Shown: positions 25,657-35,280 of the stretch, piece after piece
Numbering within the stretch: position 1 is the stretch's first letter
Layout of the letters: every line of letters starts with the position of its first letter
NCBI RefSeq assembly: GCF_900142375.1
Contig: NZ_FRAR01000005.1
Coordinates: 180,751 to 244,750 of the forward strand
Reading direction: 5' to 3'
DNA: 64,000 nt
DNA from: Desulforamulus aeronauticus DSM 10349
GTDB lineage: Bacteria > Bacillota > Desulfotomaculia > Desulfotomaculales > Desulfotomaculaceae
Notes under the pieces: model-generated
Told to the model about the DNA's origin: nothing
What the model saw: only the letters and a program-made list of their open reading frames with translations
Database searches by the model: none
Position numbers and translations under genes: made by a program

Positions 25657-28203
25657 ATGACCCAACGACCCGAGTTGTTGGCGCCGGCAGGTAGCTGGGA
25701 AGCCCTGGTGGCAGCGGTGCAAAATGGCGCTGATGCTGTTTACCTGGGTGGTAAGCTGTTCAATGCCAGGCATTCAGCCAGCAACTTTGATAATCAACAG
25801 CTAGCAAGGGCAGTGGAATACGCCCATATCCGCGGGGTCAAAATCTATGTCACCGTCAATATTTTAATAGCGAATCATGAGCTGGAGGAAGCCCTGGGCT
25901 TCCTCCACTTCCTGCATAATATCGGAGTGGATGCTGCCATCCTCCAAGACTTGGGTTTGGCCAAGCTGGCCAAGGAGACGATTCCTGAATTGACCATCCA
26001 TGCCAGCACCCAAATGACAGTCCACAATACCGCCGGTGTGCAATTAATGCAGCAATCTGGCTTCGACCGTATCGTCTTAGCCAGAGAGATGGAGCTAGAA
26101 GAAATTGCCGCTATTAAAAGGGAGACCGGAGCAGATTTAGAAGCCTTTATTCATGGGGCTCTTTGTGTCTGCTACTCCGGTCAGTGCCTGATGTCCAGTA
26201 TGATCGGCGGCCGCAGTGGTAATCGGGGGAAGTGTGCCCAGCCCTGTCGGCTGCAGTACCAGTTGGTGGACGAGCGGGGGCGTAACCTGGCAGACCCCGC
26301 CCAGGTAGGCGAGTATTTATTAAGTCCCCGGGATATTAACACCAGTGCTCAGATTCCCCGGCTGATGGCAGCGGGGATTAACTCCTTCAAAATTGAGGGG
26401 CGTATGAAGAGACCGGAGTATGTGGCTACGGTAATCCGCACGTATCGGAATTTAATTGACCGAGCTTTGGCAGACAATGAAGGTTTCTTTGTGCAGGAGA
26501 ATGAATCCAGAGAACTAGCCCAAATCTTTAACAGAGATTTTAGCCCCGGCTATTTCCTTGGTAACCCCGGTAAAGATTTGATGAGTTATAAACGGCCCAA
26601 TAACCGTGGCGTGCGACTAGGGCGCGTCAAAGGCTTTAACGCCAAGCATAAAACCTTGGAAATCCTGCTGGAGGAACCCCTGCGGCTGGGAGATGGTATC
26701 GAAGTATGGGTTAGCGAAGGTGGTCGTACAGGCATTGAAGTTAGCAGTATGCTGGTATACGGCAAACCCGCTGAATATGCCGAAGCCGGTACACTGGTTG
26801 GCTTAGCCATCCCTGGTAAAATCCGACCCGGTGACCGAGTTTTTAAAACCCACGATGCTGCGTTAATGGAACGGGCCAGAGAAACCTTTACTTCCAGCCG
26901 GGAAACCAAAAAAATTCCCCTGGAATTTTTCGTCAGGGCTAAAATCGACGAACCCATGTATATGAGAGTTACCGATGATACTGGCTTAACCGCTGAAGGT
27001 CACAGCGATGAGGTAGGGCAGGAAGCAGTGAAACGACCCTTAACCAGGGATTTCTTGCAGGAACAATTGGATCGGTTGGGGAACACGCCCTTTGCCCTAG
27101 GAGAACTGCAAGTTGATTTACAGGGTAATGTAATCCTGCCGATGCGGGAAATTAACGAACTGCGCCGCAGCGTGTTAGCCGATTTAGAACAAAAGAGAGC
27201 AAGACACCAGCGGCGTTCTGGTGTGGCAGAACATATTTTTCGGGAGCGCCTGCAGTACTCCTTAGGGGAGCTTGCCACTATGGCAGAACCGAAACAAACT
27301 CAGCCTAAGTTGGCTGTCAATGTAACCGATTTTACTTCCCTGGAGGCTGCGGTTAGCTACGGTGCTAATATCGTTTATTTTGGCGGAGAAAGTTACCGTT
27401 CCAAAGGAATTTTAAAACAAAAGGAACTGGAAGCAGGGCTGGAGTTTTGCCAGAAAAACGGTGTAGCTTTGGTGCTGAACTCTCCGAGAATCCTCCATGA
27501 TCAGGAACTAAAGGCCTTTACCTCCCTATTGGAGGGAGTCAAAGAACTACCCTTGGACGGAATTTTGGTGGGAAATCTGGGGCTGCTTAAGCTGCTTAAA
27601 GATTACAGCGATAAACCGGTGATTGGCGATTTTACTCTCAATGTTTTTAATTCCGCCACCCTGCATTATTTAAAAGAGCAGGGAGTGGAGCGGGCGGTTT
27701 TATCCCCGGAATTAACAATGCGACAAATTCAGGAGCTAGCGGGCACCACACCGATGCCTTTAGAAGCTATTGTGCAGGGGGCACTACCACTTATGAACAC
27801 CAAATATTGTCCGGTGGGCAGTATCCTAGGGGGATTAAGCACCGGGAAAAGATGTTCCGGGCCTTGTCATAGCAAAACCTGTGGTCTAAAGGACCGGATG
27901 GGTTTGGTATTCCCCCTTGAGGTGGATCAGTATTGCCGGATGCACTTGTTTAATGCCAAGGAACTTTGCGTCATTGAAGATGTGCCGACCCTGCTGGAAG
28001 CAGGCATCTCGGTGCTGCGCGTCGAGGCCAAAAATAACGATCATGGTTACGTAGCCAAAACCGTGAATTATTACCATAAAGCCATCAACCGCTACCAACA
28101 CGGTATCCGGGACGAACGGAAAGATAAAGAGGCCAAAGAAGATTTGGCCGGAATTAGCACCGCCGGCATCACCAAAGGACATTATTACCGGGGAGTCCTA
28201 TAA
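25657..28203 (+). CDS. U32 family peptidase/collagenase-like protein (two-domain, long form)
   Basis: An 848-residue protein. The N-terminal TIM-barrel-like U32 domain (LLAPAGSWEALVAAVQNGAD) carries the signature EAFIHGALCVCYSGQCLMSS and clustered cysteines GNRGKCAQPCR, likely an Fe-S site. A second, degenerate U32-like half (from about residue 545) has its own cysteines (PVGSILGG...RCSGPCHSKTCGLKD). Long U32 proteins of this type include the RlhA/YhbU group; several U32 members act in RNA or cofactor hydroxylation rather than proteolysis, so the peptidase label is uncertain. ATG 25657 follows TTGGAGG. It lies 11 bases upstream of mutS2, in the same orientation. Confidence 0.88.
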   Translation: MTQRPELLAPAGSWEALVAAVQNGADAVYLGGKLFNARHSASNFDNQQLARAVEYAHIRGVKIYVTVNILIANHELEEALGFLHFLHNIGVDAAILQDLGLAKLAKETIPELTIHASTQMTVHNTAGVQLMQQSGFDRIVLAREMELEEIAAIKRETGADLEAFIHGALCVCYSGQCLMSSMIGGRSGNRGKCAQPCRLQYQLVDERGRNLADPAQVGEYLLSPRDINTSAQIPRLMAAGINSFKIEGRMKRPEYVATVIRTYRNLIDRALADNEGFFVQENESRELAQIFNRDFSPGYFLGNPGKDLMSYKRPNNRGVRLGRVKGFNAKHKTLEILLEEPLRLGDGIEVWVSEGGRTGIEVSSMLVYGKPAEYAEAGTLVGLAIPGKIRPGDRVFKTHDAALMERARETFTSSRETKKIPLEFFVRAKIDEPMYMRVTDDTGLTAEGHSDEVGQEAVKRPLTRDFLQEQLDRLGNTPFALGELQVDLQGNVILPMREINELRRSVLADLEQKRARHQRRSGVAEHIFRERLQYSLGELATMAEPKQTQPKLAVNVTDFTSLEAAVSYGANIVYFGGESYRSKGILKQKELEAGLEFCQKNGVALVLNSPRILHDQELKAFTSLLEGVKELPLDGILVGNLGLLKLLKDYSDKPVIGDFTLNVFNSATLHYLKEQGVERAVLSPELTMRQIQELAGTTPMPLEAIVQGALPLMNTKYCPVGSILGGLSTGKRCSGPCHSKTCGLKDRMGLVFPLEVDQYCRMHLFNAKELCVIEDVPTLLEAGISVLRVEAKNNDHGYVAKTVNYYHKAINRYQHGIRDERKDKEAKEDLAGISTAGITKGHYYRGVL

Positions 28204-28214
28204 GGAGCTAGTAT

Positions 28215-30563
28215 ATGGAACGTACCTTAAAACGTTTGGAATTTGATAAAGTATTAGAACGGGTGGCAGCCTTGGCCCAGTCCGAATTAGGACAGCAAAG
28301 GGTTTTGGAACTGGTGCCCAGCACCGACCCGCTGCAAATTAAACGCTGGCAGGCTGAAACCACCGAAGGAAGAGACTTGCTGCGCTTAGAACCACTGGCG
28401 GAACTAAGCGGCTGGCATGATATCAAGGGAGCCCTCAAGAGGGCTGCCCGCTTTGCTGTGCTCTCAGCGGAGGAACTGTTTGCTGTAGGAGAAACCCTAG
28501 CAGCTTCCCGCCAGGTAAAGAAGTTTTTTAGTGAAAAGAGTGATCGTTACCCGTTAATGGCCGAGATTGCCGAGGCTTTAATTAATCAAGCGCAGTTGGA
28601 AAAAAACATTCTTCAGGCCATTTTGCCCGGCGGTGAAATTGCTGATGATGCCTCCCCGGAATTGCAGCAGATTCGTCGGGGGATCAGTCGCTCCCAAAAC
28701 CGCATCCGGGAACGCATGGAAAGTATTATCCGCTCCAGCGATAACCAAAAATATTTACAGGAACCCATTATCACCATTCGTAATGACCGTTATGTAGTAC
28801 CGGTAAAACAGGAGCACCGCAACCAAATTTCCGGCATTGTCCACGACCAATCGGCCAGTGGTGCCACTCTGTTTATTGAGCCCATGCCGGTGGTGGAAGC
28901 CAACAACGAAGTACGGCAGTTGATGGCCAGGGAAAAACAGGAGATTCTACGGATTCTGGCGGAACTATCCAGTGGTGTCAGCGCGGTGGCCGAAGAAATT
29001 GCTACCGCCCTGGAGGCGCTGGGCGAACTGGATTTTATTATGGCCCGAGCCCGCTATAGTCTAAAGATAAATGCCTGGAGTCCCAGAATTATCGAAGGGG
29101 CTAAAATAGATATCAAAAAGGGCCGTCACCCACTACTTCCTGGTGACGCAGTGCCTGCCACCATTTCCCTGGGTAAGAATTTCAAAACCCTGGTAATAAC
29201 CGGACCCAATACCGGGGGGAAAACCGTAACATTGAAAACCGTGGGGCTTTTTGCGCTGATGACCCAAGCTGGTCTGCATCTTCCGGCCGAGGCAGGTACG
29301 GAAATGGGTGTTTTTCGGCAAGTTTTTGCCGACATTGGCGATGAACAAAGCATTGAACAATCCCTCAGTACCTTTTCCTCCCATATGACCAATATTGTGA
29401 GGATTCTCGATCAAGTTGGTGAAGGATCTTTGGTGCTGATGGACGAGTTAGGCGCGGGCACCGACCCTACCGAAGGGGCTGCCCTGGCCCGGGCTATTTT
29501 GGAGAAACTGTATAGCCGGGGAGCCTGCACCATCGCCACCACCCACTACAGTGAATTAAAGAACTATGCTTATACCACACCCGGTGTGGAGAATGCCAGT
29601 GTGGAGTTCGATGTGGAAACGCTGCGCCCAACCTACCGCTTGCTTATTGGGCGGCCCGGTCGTAGTAATGCCTTTGAAATATCCTTACGACTTGGTTTAA
29701 CCCCGGATATCATCGACCAAGCCCGAAACTTCCTGACCACCGAGCAGGTACAGGTAGCGGATTTAATCAACAAGCTGGAACAAACCCAGCAGGCAGCGGA
29801 TAAAGATCGAGAAGAAGCGGCAGCTTTGCGCCGAGACAGTGAGAAGCTGCAGGAAAGATACCGTAAACTGGAAGAAGAACTGAGGGTCAAGCGAGAGAGC
29901 ATTTTGGCCAAGGCCCAGGAACAGGCCAGTAAGTTGGTACGACAATCCCGCTTGGATGCCGAGGAGGCTGTAAAGGAGTTACGAACCAAGCTGGCCGAGG
30001 AAAGCGGCAAGAGCCGGGAGGAAGCCATTCATCAGGCACGCAACAAACTGCAACAGGTTACTTCAAAGGTTGCGGCCAAAGTCCCGGAACGGACAGGTAC
30101 TGGCGATATACCTCGGCAGGTAAAATCCGGAGAAGAGGTGTTCCTGCCGAAATACAACCAGAAAGCTTATGTGGTTAGTGTCTCCGGTAGCAATGTGCAG
30201 GTGCAGGTGGGCATTATGAAGATGACGGTGCCCTTGAAGGAACTTCGCATCGTAAAAGAAGCCCGAGTTACCACCGGGGAGAGTAAAGTGGGCAAGGTTC
30301 TTATGGATAAAGCCCAGAGCATCGGTACCAGTTTAGACCTTAGGGGAATGACTGGTGATGAAGCACTGCTGGAGATTGAAAAATATTTGGACGATGCTTT
30401 TTTGGCAGGCCTCAGCCGCGTCATTCTAATCCATGGTAAAGGTACCGGGGCACTTAGGGCGGCAGTGCAGCGGGACTTAAAAAATCATCCCCGGGTAAAA
30501 TCCTTCCGACTGGGAGAGACTGGGGAAGGCGGTACCGGAGCTACGGTGGTTGACTTGAAATAA
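28215..30563 (+). CDS. mutS2: Endonuclease MutS2 (recombination/ribosome-rescue ATPase with Smr domain)
   Basis: At 782 residues it is full length. The MutS-like core and ABC-type ATPase have Walker A GPNTGGKTVTLK near residue 330 and Walker B LVLMDELGAGTDPTEGA near residue 410. A long coiled coil follows (about 515-630), and the C-terminal Smr nuclease domain has LDLRGM and HGKGTGALR. It lacks the MutS mismatch-recognition domain. Members suppress recombination and, in Bacillus, rescue collided ribosomes. AAGGAG precedes ATG 28215. Last gene of the block, closed by a terminator. Confidence 0.97.
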   Translation: MERTLKRLEFDKVLERVAALAQSELGQQRVLELVPSTDPLQIKRWQAETTEGRDLLRLEPLAELSGWHDIKGALKRAARFAVLSAEELFAVGETLAASRQVKKFFSEKSDRYPLMAEIAEALINQAQLEKNILQAILPGGEIADDASPELQQIRRGISRSQNRIRERMESIIRSSDNQKYLQEPIITIRNDRYVVPVKQEHRNQISGIVHDQSASGATLFIEPMPVVEANNEVRQLMAREKQEILRILAELSSGVSAVAEEIATALEALGELDFIMARARYSLKINAWSPRIIEGAKIDIKKGRHPLLPGDAVPATISLGKNFKTLVITGPNTGGKTVTLKTVGLFALMTQAGLHLPAEAGTEMGVFRQVFADIGDEQSIEQSLSTFSSHMTNIVRILDQVGEGSLVLMDELGAGTDPTEGAALARAILEKLYSRGACTIATTHYSELKNYAYTTPGVENASVEFDVETLRPTYRLLIGRPGRSNAFEISLRLGLTPDIIDQARNFLTTEQVQVADLINKLEQTQQAADKDREEAAALRRDSEKLQERYRKLEEELRVKRESILAKAQEQASKLVRQSRLDAEEAVKELRTKLAEESGKSREEAIHQARNKLQQVTSKVAAKVPERTGTGDIPRQVKSGEEVFLPKYNQKAYVVSVSGSNVQVQVGIMKMTVPLKELRIVKEARVTTGESKVGKVLMDKAQSIGTSLDLRGMTGDEALLEIEKYLDDAFLAGLSRVILIHGKGTGALRAAVQRDLKNHPRVKSFRLGETGEGGTGATVVDLK

Positions 30564-30577
30564 AGCCGATATCAAAG

Positions 30578-30620
30578 GCAGGGTGTTGTCAGACAAATCG
30601 ACAGCACCCTGCTTGTTTTA
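30578..30620 (+). terminator. Terminator after mutS2
   Basis: Stem GCAGGGTGTTGTC / GACAGCACCCTGC (one mismatch) followed by TTGTTTTA. Confidence 0.85.
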
Positions 30621-30675
30621 ATTTTATGTATTTGTGATGTAATAAAAATGTAAGGTTTCCCATGGCTGATGGTAA

Positions 30676-30737
30676 TTGACAGATGGTATTAGGGGGAGTA
30701 TATTTAATGTATACTAAAAAGGTATAGATTAAATATA
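30676..30737 (+). promoter_or_regulatory. cyd promoter with 16-bp inverted repeat (candidate operator)
   Basis: TTGACA (30676), 17-nt spacer, TATATT (30699) forms a near-consensus promoter. The sequence TATATTTAATGTATAC at 30699-30714, starting at the -10 box, is repeated as its near-perfect inverse (15 of 16) at 30722-30737 with an 8-nt centre. An inverted repeat covering the -10 and start region is the expected position of a repressor site; the regulator is unknown. About 290 bp of leader separate it from cydA. Confidence 0.65.
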
Positions 30738-30848
30738 TCTTACAAAAAGGGTACTAAACCATAAACTTACTTTTATTCTGGAAATGAACGTGATACTTTA
30801 GAGACTAAAGGACAAGCTGAAAGGAGGCAAGTTGCGAATTGTTACTTT

Positions 30849-30970
30849 TAGAAAAACTCGGCTTACGCCATACCCTAAAGGGCACGAGAGTCTTTAGACG
30901 TAGGCGGAAGACTTAGTTTTTCTTATACTTTCGTCAATGGAAATTTTATACTTTCTGAAAGTGTAAAAGG
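30849..30970 (-). repeat. Inverted, expanded copy of the two-hairpin repeat
   Basis: Read on the minus strand it contains CAGAAAGTATAAAA, AAACTAAGTCTTCCGCC, the diagnostic CGTCTAAAGACT, then GCGTAAGCCGAGTTTTTCTAA, with about 20 extra bases within the right loop and a second AAAGTATAAG. It lies in the cyd leader. The remainder of the gap 30621-31025 holds the promoter described above and no gene. Confidence 0.7.
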
Positions 30971-31025
30971 CAGCGGAGCTTGAGAACTTATTTTAATAAC
31001 TGATTAACCATTAGGGGGGAAACCC

Positions 31026-32414
31026 ATGAGTGAACTATTACTGGCCAGATGGCAGTTTGGTGTTACTTCGCTCTATCACTTTATCTTTGTTCCACTTACC
31101 TTAGGGTTATCCGTTTTGGTGGCCATCATGGAAACCATGTATGTGCGGACAGGGAACGAAACCTATAAAAAGATGACCCAATTCTTTGGCAAACTGTTTC
31201 TCATTAACTTTGCCATGGGTGTGGTCACCGGTATTGTCCAAGAATTTCACTTTGGGATGAACTGGTCGGAGTATTCTCGTTTTGTGGGCGATATTTTCGG
31301 TGCTCCTTTGGCCATTGAAGCGCTGTTGGCTTTCTTCCTGGAGTCTACCTTTCTGGGGATTTGGGTCTTTGGCTGGGATAAATTGCCGAAGAAAGTGCAC
31401 GCCTTGAGTATTTGGATGGTAGCCATTGGCAGCAATTTATCTGCCCTGTGGATTCTAATTGCTAACTCTTTTATGCAGGAACCGGTGGGTTATGTCCTGC
31501 GCAACGGCCGTGCGGAAATGACCGATTTCTTTGCTCTGATTACCAATCCTCATGTATTTTATCAATTTCCACACACTGTATTAGGTGGTTTTTGTACCGG
31601 TGCTTTTTTTGTCCTGGGTATCAGTGCTTATCATTTATTACGCAAAAACCAGGTAGACTTATTCCGACGCTCCTTTAACATCGCATTGGTATTCGGTTTT
31701 ATCAGCGTTCTGTTGGTGACCACCGTCGGTCACACCCAGGGGCAGTACCTGGTAAAAACGCAGCCTATGAAAATGGCTGCGGCAGAGGCTCATTGGGAAA
31801 CCGCCGATCCCGCACCCTTTAACGTGCTGGCAGTGGTGGATGAGGCAAACCAGAAGAACTCCTTTGAAATCTCCGTTCCCGGAGTACTGAGCTTCATGTC
31901 CTATAATAGCTTTAGTGGTGAGGTAAAAGGTTTACGGGATCTACAGATTGAAGCCGAGGCTCAGTATGGCCCAGGGAACTATATTCCTCCGGTAACTTCG
32001 ATTTTCTGGAGCTTCCGCATTATGGTGGCAGCCGGTGGCTGGATGGTACTGATAACCATGCTAACCTTATATCTGTGGAAAACCGGTAAGCTGGAAGGTA
32101 CACCTCTGGTACTCAAGGCACTGCTTTGGAGCATTCCAGTTCCCTATCTGGCTAATTTCACAGGTTGGTATATGGCCGAAGTGGGTCGCCAGCCTTGGAT
32201 GGTCTATGGACTACAAAAGGTGGAGAATGCTGTATCCCCTGCCGTATCTGCGGGAGAAATTCTGACCACCCTGATTGGTTTTACCGTGATTTATGGATTG
32301 CTGGCTGTAGCTGATTTCTACCTGCTGGTAAAATTTATCAAACAAGGACCGGATGAACCGGTAACTGTGGGTGCTCAGAAACCTTCCCCGAAGGAGGTGT
32401 CTTTATGGACTTAA
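31026..32414 (+). CDS. cydA: Cytochrome bd ubiquinol/menaquinol oxidase subunit I
   Basis: Heme-bearing subunit of the bd-type quinol oxidase that reduces oxygen to water at the cytoplasmic membrane. It has 462 residues and about nine membrane helices. The low-spin and high-spin heme ligands can be placed in SLYHFIFVPL (His), QFPHTVLGG (His) and GWYMAEVGRQPW (Met); conserved acidic residues lie in LAIEALLAFFLEST. The Q-loop is short, as in Gram-positive enzymes. TAGGGGGG precedes ATG 31026. cydB overlaps its 3' end by 10 bases. In a probable strict anaerobe its role would be oxygen detoxification. Confidence 0.97.
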   Translation: MSELLLARWQFGVTSLYHFIFVPLTLGLSVLVAIMETMYVRTGNETYKKMTQFFGKLFLINFAMGVVTGIVQEFHFGMNWSEYSRFVGDIFGAPLAIEALLAFFLESTFLGIWVFGWDKLPKKVHALSIWMVAIGSNLSALWILIANSFMQEPVGYVLRNGRAEMTDFFALITNPHVFYQFPHTVLGGFCTGAFFVLGISAYHLLRKNQVDLFRRSFNIALVFGFISVLLVTTVGHTQGQYLVKTQPMKMAAAEAHWETADPAPFNVLAVVDEANQKNSFEISVPGVLSFMSYNSFSGEVKGLRDLQIEAEAQYGPGNYIPPVTSIFWSFRIMVAAGGWMVLITMLTLYLWKTGKLEGTPLVLKALLWSIPVPYLANFTGWYMAEVGRQPWMVYGLQKVENAVSPAVSAGEILTTLIGFTVIYGLLAVADFYLLVKFIKQGPDEPVTVGAQKPSPKEVSLWT

Positions 32415-33409
32415 ACATCCTCTGGTTTATTCTCGTGGCAGTCCTGTTCATTGGCTTTTTCTTTCTCGAAGGGTTCGATTTTGGCGTGGGTATGTTGTTG
32501 CCCTTCCTCGGTAAAAACGATAACGAACGACGGGTCATTATCAATAGTATTGGTCCGGTGTGGGATGGTAATGAGGTTTGGCTGATAACAGCCGGCGGTG
32601 CTTTGTTTGCCGCCTTTCCCAACTGGTACGCTACACTGTTCAGTGGTTTTTACCTGGCATTGTTCGTTATCTTGGTTGGTTTGATCGTTCGTGGCGTAGC
32701 CTTTGAGTTTCGTAGCAGCGACCGCAATCCCGCCTGGCGTAATCTTTGGGATTGGATGATCTTTGTCGGAAGTTTTCTCTCTGCCTTGCTCTGGGGTGTG
32801 GCGGTCACCAATCTGCTGCAGGGAGTACCCATTGATGCCAACATGCAATATGTAGGCGGCTTCTGGAATTTGCTGAGTCCCTATACCTTGGTGGGCGGCT
32901 TGACCACCTTGCTGGTCTTTACTCTGCACGGGGCCTTGTTCCTCACCCTGAAGATCGAAGGTGATATGGTAGAGCGTGCCCGTCGAGTTGCAACCAGAGT
33001 TGGTCTTGTGACCATTCCAGTGGTGCTGGTGTTGGCACTTTTAACCTACGTCAATACCGATTTGTTTACCAAAGCTGGTGCTGCGGTAGTCTTTGTGGGT
33101 TCCGCTGTCTTTCTGGTTTTAGCTTGGCTGCTGCTTAAGAGCGGTCGCAATGGTTGGGCTTTCATTGCCAACGGATTAACCATTGTATGCTTTACTGCGG
33201 CCATGTTCTGGGGGTTATTCCCCCGGGTAATGGTTTCCAATCTAAACCCCGACTGGAGTCTAACCATTTATAATGCTTCTTCCAGTCCCTACACCTTAAA
33301 GGTCATGACCGTGGTAGCTCTCACCATGGTTCCCATTGTCCTGCTATACCAAGCCTGGACCTACTGGGTGTTCCGCCACCGGGTAACAGATAAACATCTC
33401 CATTATTAG
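32405..33409 (+). CDS. cydB: Cytochrome bd oxidase subunit II
   Basis: Second membrane subunit of cytochrome bd, 334 residues, about eight helices. The conserved GFDFGVGMLLPF near the N-terminus and GPVWDGNEVWLITAGGALFAAFP near residue 50 identify it. AAGGAGGTG inside the end of cydA is its ribosome site, and the reading frames overlap by 10 bases. It is followed by an intergenic promoter-like element and hairpin before cydD. Confidence 0.97.
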   Translation: MDLNILWFILVAVLFIGFFFLEGFDFGVGMLLPFLGKNDNERRVIINSIGPVWDGNEVWLITAGGALFAAFPNWYATLFSGFYLALFVILVGLIVRGVAFEFRSSDRNPAWRNLWDWMIFVGSFLSALLWGVAVTNLLQGVPIDANMQYVGGFWNLLSPYTLVGGLTTLLVFTLHGALFLTLKIEGDMVERARRVATRVGLVTIPVVLVLALLTYVNTDLFTKAGAAVVFVGSAVFLVLAWLLLKSGRNGWAFIANGLTIVCFTAAMFWGLFPRVMVSNLNPDWSLTIYNASSSPYTLKVMTVVALTMVPIVLLYQAWTYWVFRHRVTDKHLHY

Positions 33410-33443
33410 AAAGCACAATCTATACTCAGTTTGCCTGCGCAGA

Positions 33444-33522
33444 CTTATCAACAACTAGAAAACTAGGTATAATAGGGAAAGAGCTAAGCTAAGCGGGGCA
33501 AGTATTAACTTTGCCCCGTTTG
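33444..33522 (+). promoter_or_regulatory. Candidate promoter plus attenuator hairpin before cydDC
   Basis: TTATCA, 18-nt spacer, TATAAT (33468-33473). About 20 bases later is a perfect 8-bp GC-rich stem CGGGGCAA/TTGCCCCG (33494-33518) followed by TTTGTTA. The hairpin could terminate cydAB transcripts or attenuate cydDC, allowing the assembly genes to be set independently. Confidence 0.5.
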
Positions 33523-33546
33523 TTATGTACTACGGGGGAAACTTCA

Positions 33547-35280
33547 ATGATTGATAAGCGACTCATGGGAGAAGCCAAAAAGGTTCGCCTGTATTTGGCA
33601 CTGACAATTAGTTTGGGACTCTGTACTGGGCTACTAGTTATTTTGCAGGCGGCAACCCTGGCCAAAGTTATCAGCGAGGTTTTTTTAAACCACCAGACAC
33701 TTTCTCAGGTCTGGAACGGGTTGTTGCTTTTATTAGGTGTGATCCTTCTCAGGGCACTAGTAAGCTGGCTTACCGAGGTAATAGCCCAGCGGGCCGCTGC
33801 TCAAATTAAGAGTGCCTTACGGATGCAGCTTCTCCAGCACGTATTGTCACTGGGTCCAGTACATGCCCGGGGGGAACGTACTGGTGAGCTGGTAAATCTG
33901 ATGACCGAGGGTGTGGAAGCCCTGGAGGATTATTTTGCCCGTTATTTGCCTCAAGTGGCTTTAGCTGCTCTTATTCCGTTGCTCATCCTGTTCTTTGTGT
34001 TGCCAATTGATCTAACCTCCGGCATCATCCTTCTTTTTACCGCTCCCTTAATACCCTTCTTTATGATTCTCATTGGTAAATGGGCGGACCACCTGACGAA
34101 AAAACAGTGGGATATCATGAGCCGGATGAGTGCTCATTTTTTAGATGTGCTACAGGGCCTAACTACCCTAAAAATCTTTGGACGCAGCAAAGACCAAGTT
34201 CGCGTAATTGCCAGGATCAGTGATGATTTTCGCAAAACGACCCTAGGGGTACTGCGAGTCGCTTTTTTATCGGCCTTGGTGCTGGAACTGCTTGCCACTA
34301 TCAGTACCGCTCTGGTGGCAGTGGCCCTGGGGTTACGTTTGGTATACGACCGAATTCCCTTTCAAGAGGCCTTTTTTCTCTTGCTGTTGGCACCAGAGTT
34401 TTATTTACCCCTGAGAAATTTAGGCAGCCAGTTTCATGCAGCTATGGCCGGGGTGAATGCAGCTAATCGCATTTTTGAAGTGTTAGATCTGCCCCTGCCG
34501 GTGACTGAAGGGCTAGGGCAGCAAGCTTGCCCCAGTAACGGACAGCTTCATATTTCCTGGCAAAATGTTAGTTTTACTTATAGTGGTACAGACCAACCAG
34601 CCTTACAGGAATGCTCCTTTGAACTGCTGCCCGGACAGGTGGTGGCACTGGTGGGTCCCAGTGGTGCTGGCAAAACCACCATTGCCCAGTTATTATTACG
34701 TTTTATTGAACCCAGCGGGGGAACCATGGCCGTGAATGGTATCTCCTTACAGCAACTAGGCGCTGCAGACTGGCGCCGCCAAGTGGCCTTTCTACCCCAG
34801 CACCCTTATCTTTTTTACGGTACAGTGGCGGCAAATATTGGGCTGGGTCGGCCGGAGGCTACGCTGGCAGAAATAGAAGCAGCAGCCAAGTTAGCCGGTG
34901 CCGACCGGTTTATCAATGAATTACCCCAGGGTTACCAAACGCCGGTGGGAGAAGGAGGGACCCGTCTAAGCGGCGGGCAGGCTCAACGCGTAGCCATTGC
35001 CCGGGCTTTTTTAAAGGATGCCCCACTGGTAATTCTTGATGAAGCTACCACGGGTTTGGATCCTGCCACTGAAGAACTGGTTCAGGAGGCACTGAGTCGT
35101 TTAATGCGGGGACGTACAGTTTTGCTCATTGCCCACCGTCTGTCCACCATCTATCAGGCCGACCACATCCTGGTACTGGATCAGGGACGGGTGGTTGAAC
35201 AGGGGCGGCATGAACAGTTGCTGGCAAGACAAGGGCTATATCACCGACTGGTGACAGCCTACCGAGGTGAATCGGCATGA
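33547..35280 (+). CDS. cydD: Thiol reductant ABC exporter subunit CydD
   Basis: Half-transporter of the heterodimeric CydDC exporter of cysteine/glutathione needed for cytochrome bd assembly. At 577 residues it has six membrane helices (residues about 15-300) and an ATPase domain with GPSGAGKTT, the ABC signature LSGGQAQRVAIARA and Walker B LVILDEATTGLD. ATG 33547 has ACGGGGGAA upstream. The next frame overlaps by four bases (ATGA). Confidence 0.95.
   Translation: MIDKRLMGEAKKVRLYLALTISLGLCTGLLVILQAATLAKVISEVFLNHQTLSQVWNGLLLLLGVILLRALVSWLTEVIAQRAAAQIKSALRMQLLQHVLSLGPVHARGERTGELVNLMTEGVEALEDYFARYLPQVALAALIPLLILFFVLPIDLTSGIILLFTAPLIPFFMILIGKWADHLTKKQWDIMSRMSAHFLDVLQGLTTLKIFGRSKDQVRVIARISDDFRKTTLGVLRVAFLSALVLELLATISTALVAVALGLRLVYDRIPFQEAFFLLLLAPEFYLPLRNLGSQFHAAMAGVNAANRIFEVLDLPLPVTEGLGQQACPSNGQLHISWQNVSFTYSGTDQPALQECSFELLPGQVVALVGPSGAGKTTIAQLLLRFIEPSGGTMAVNGISLQQLGAADWRRQVAFLPQHPYLFYGTVAANIGLGRPEATLAEIEAAAKLAGADRFINELPQGYQTPVGEGGTRLSGGQAQRVAIARAFLKDAPLVILDEATTGLDPATEELVQEALSRLMRGRTVLLIAHRLSTIYQADHILVLDQGRVVEQGRHEQLLARQGLYHRLVTAYRGESA

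Noticed and set aside
30621..30660. Rex-type operator near TTTGTGATGTAATAAAAATG in the cyd leader
   Set aside because: Only one half resembles a Rex site; the better inverted repeat is at 30699-30737 and does not fit Rex.
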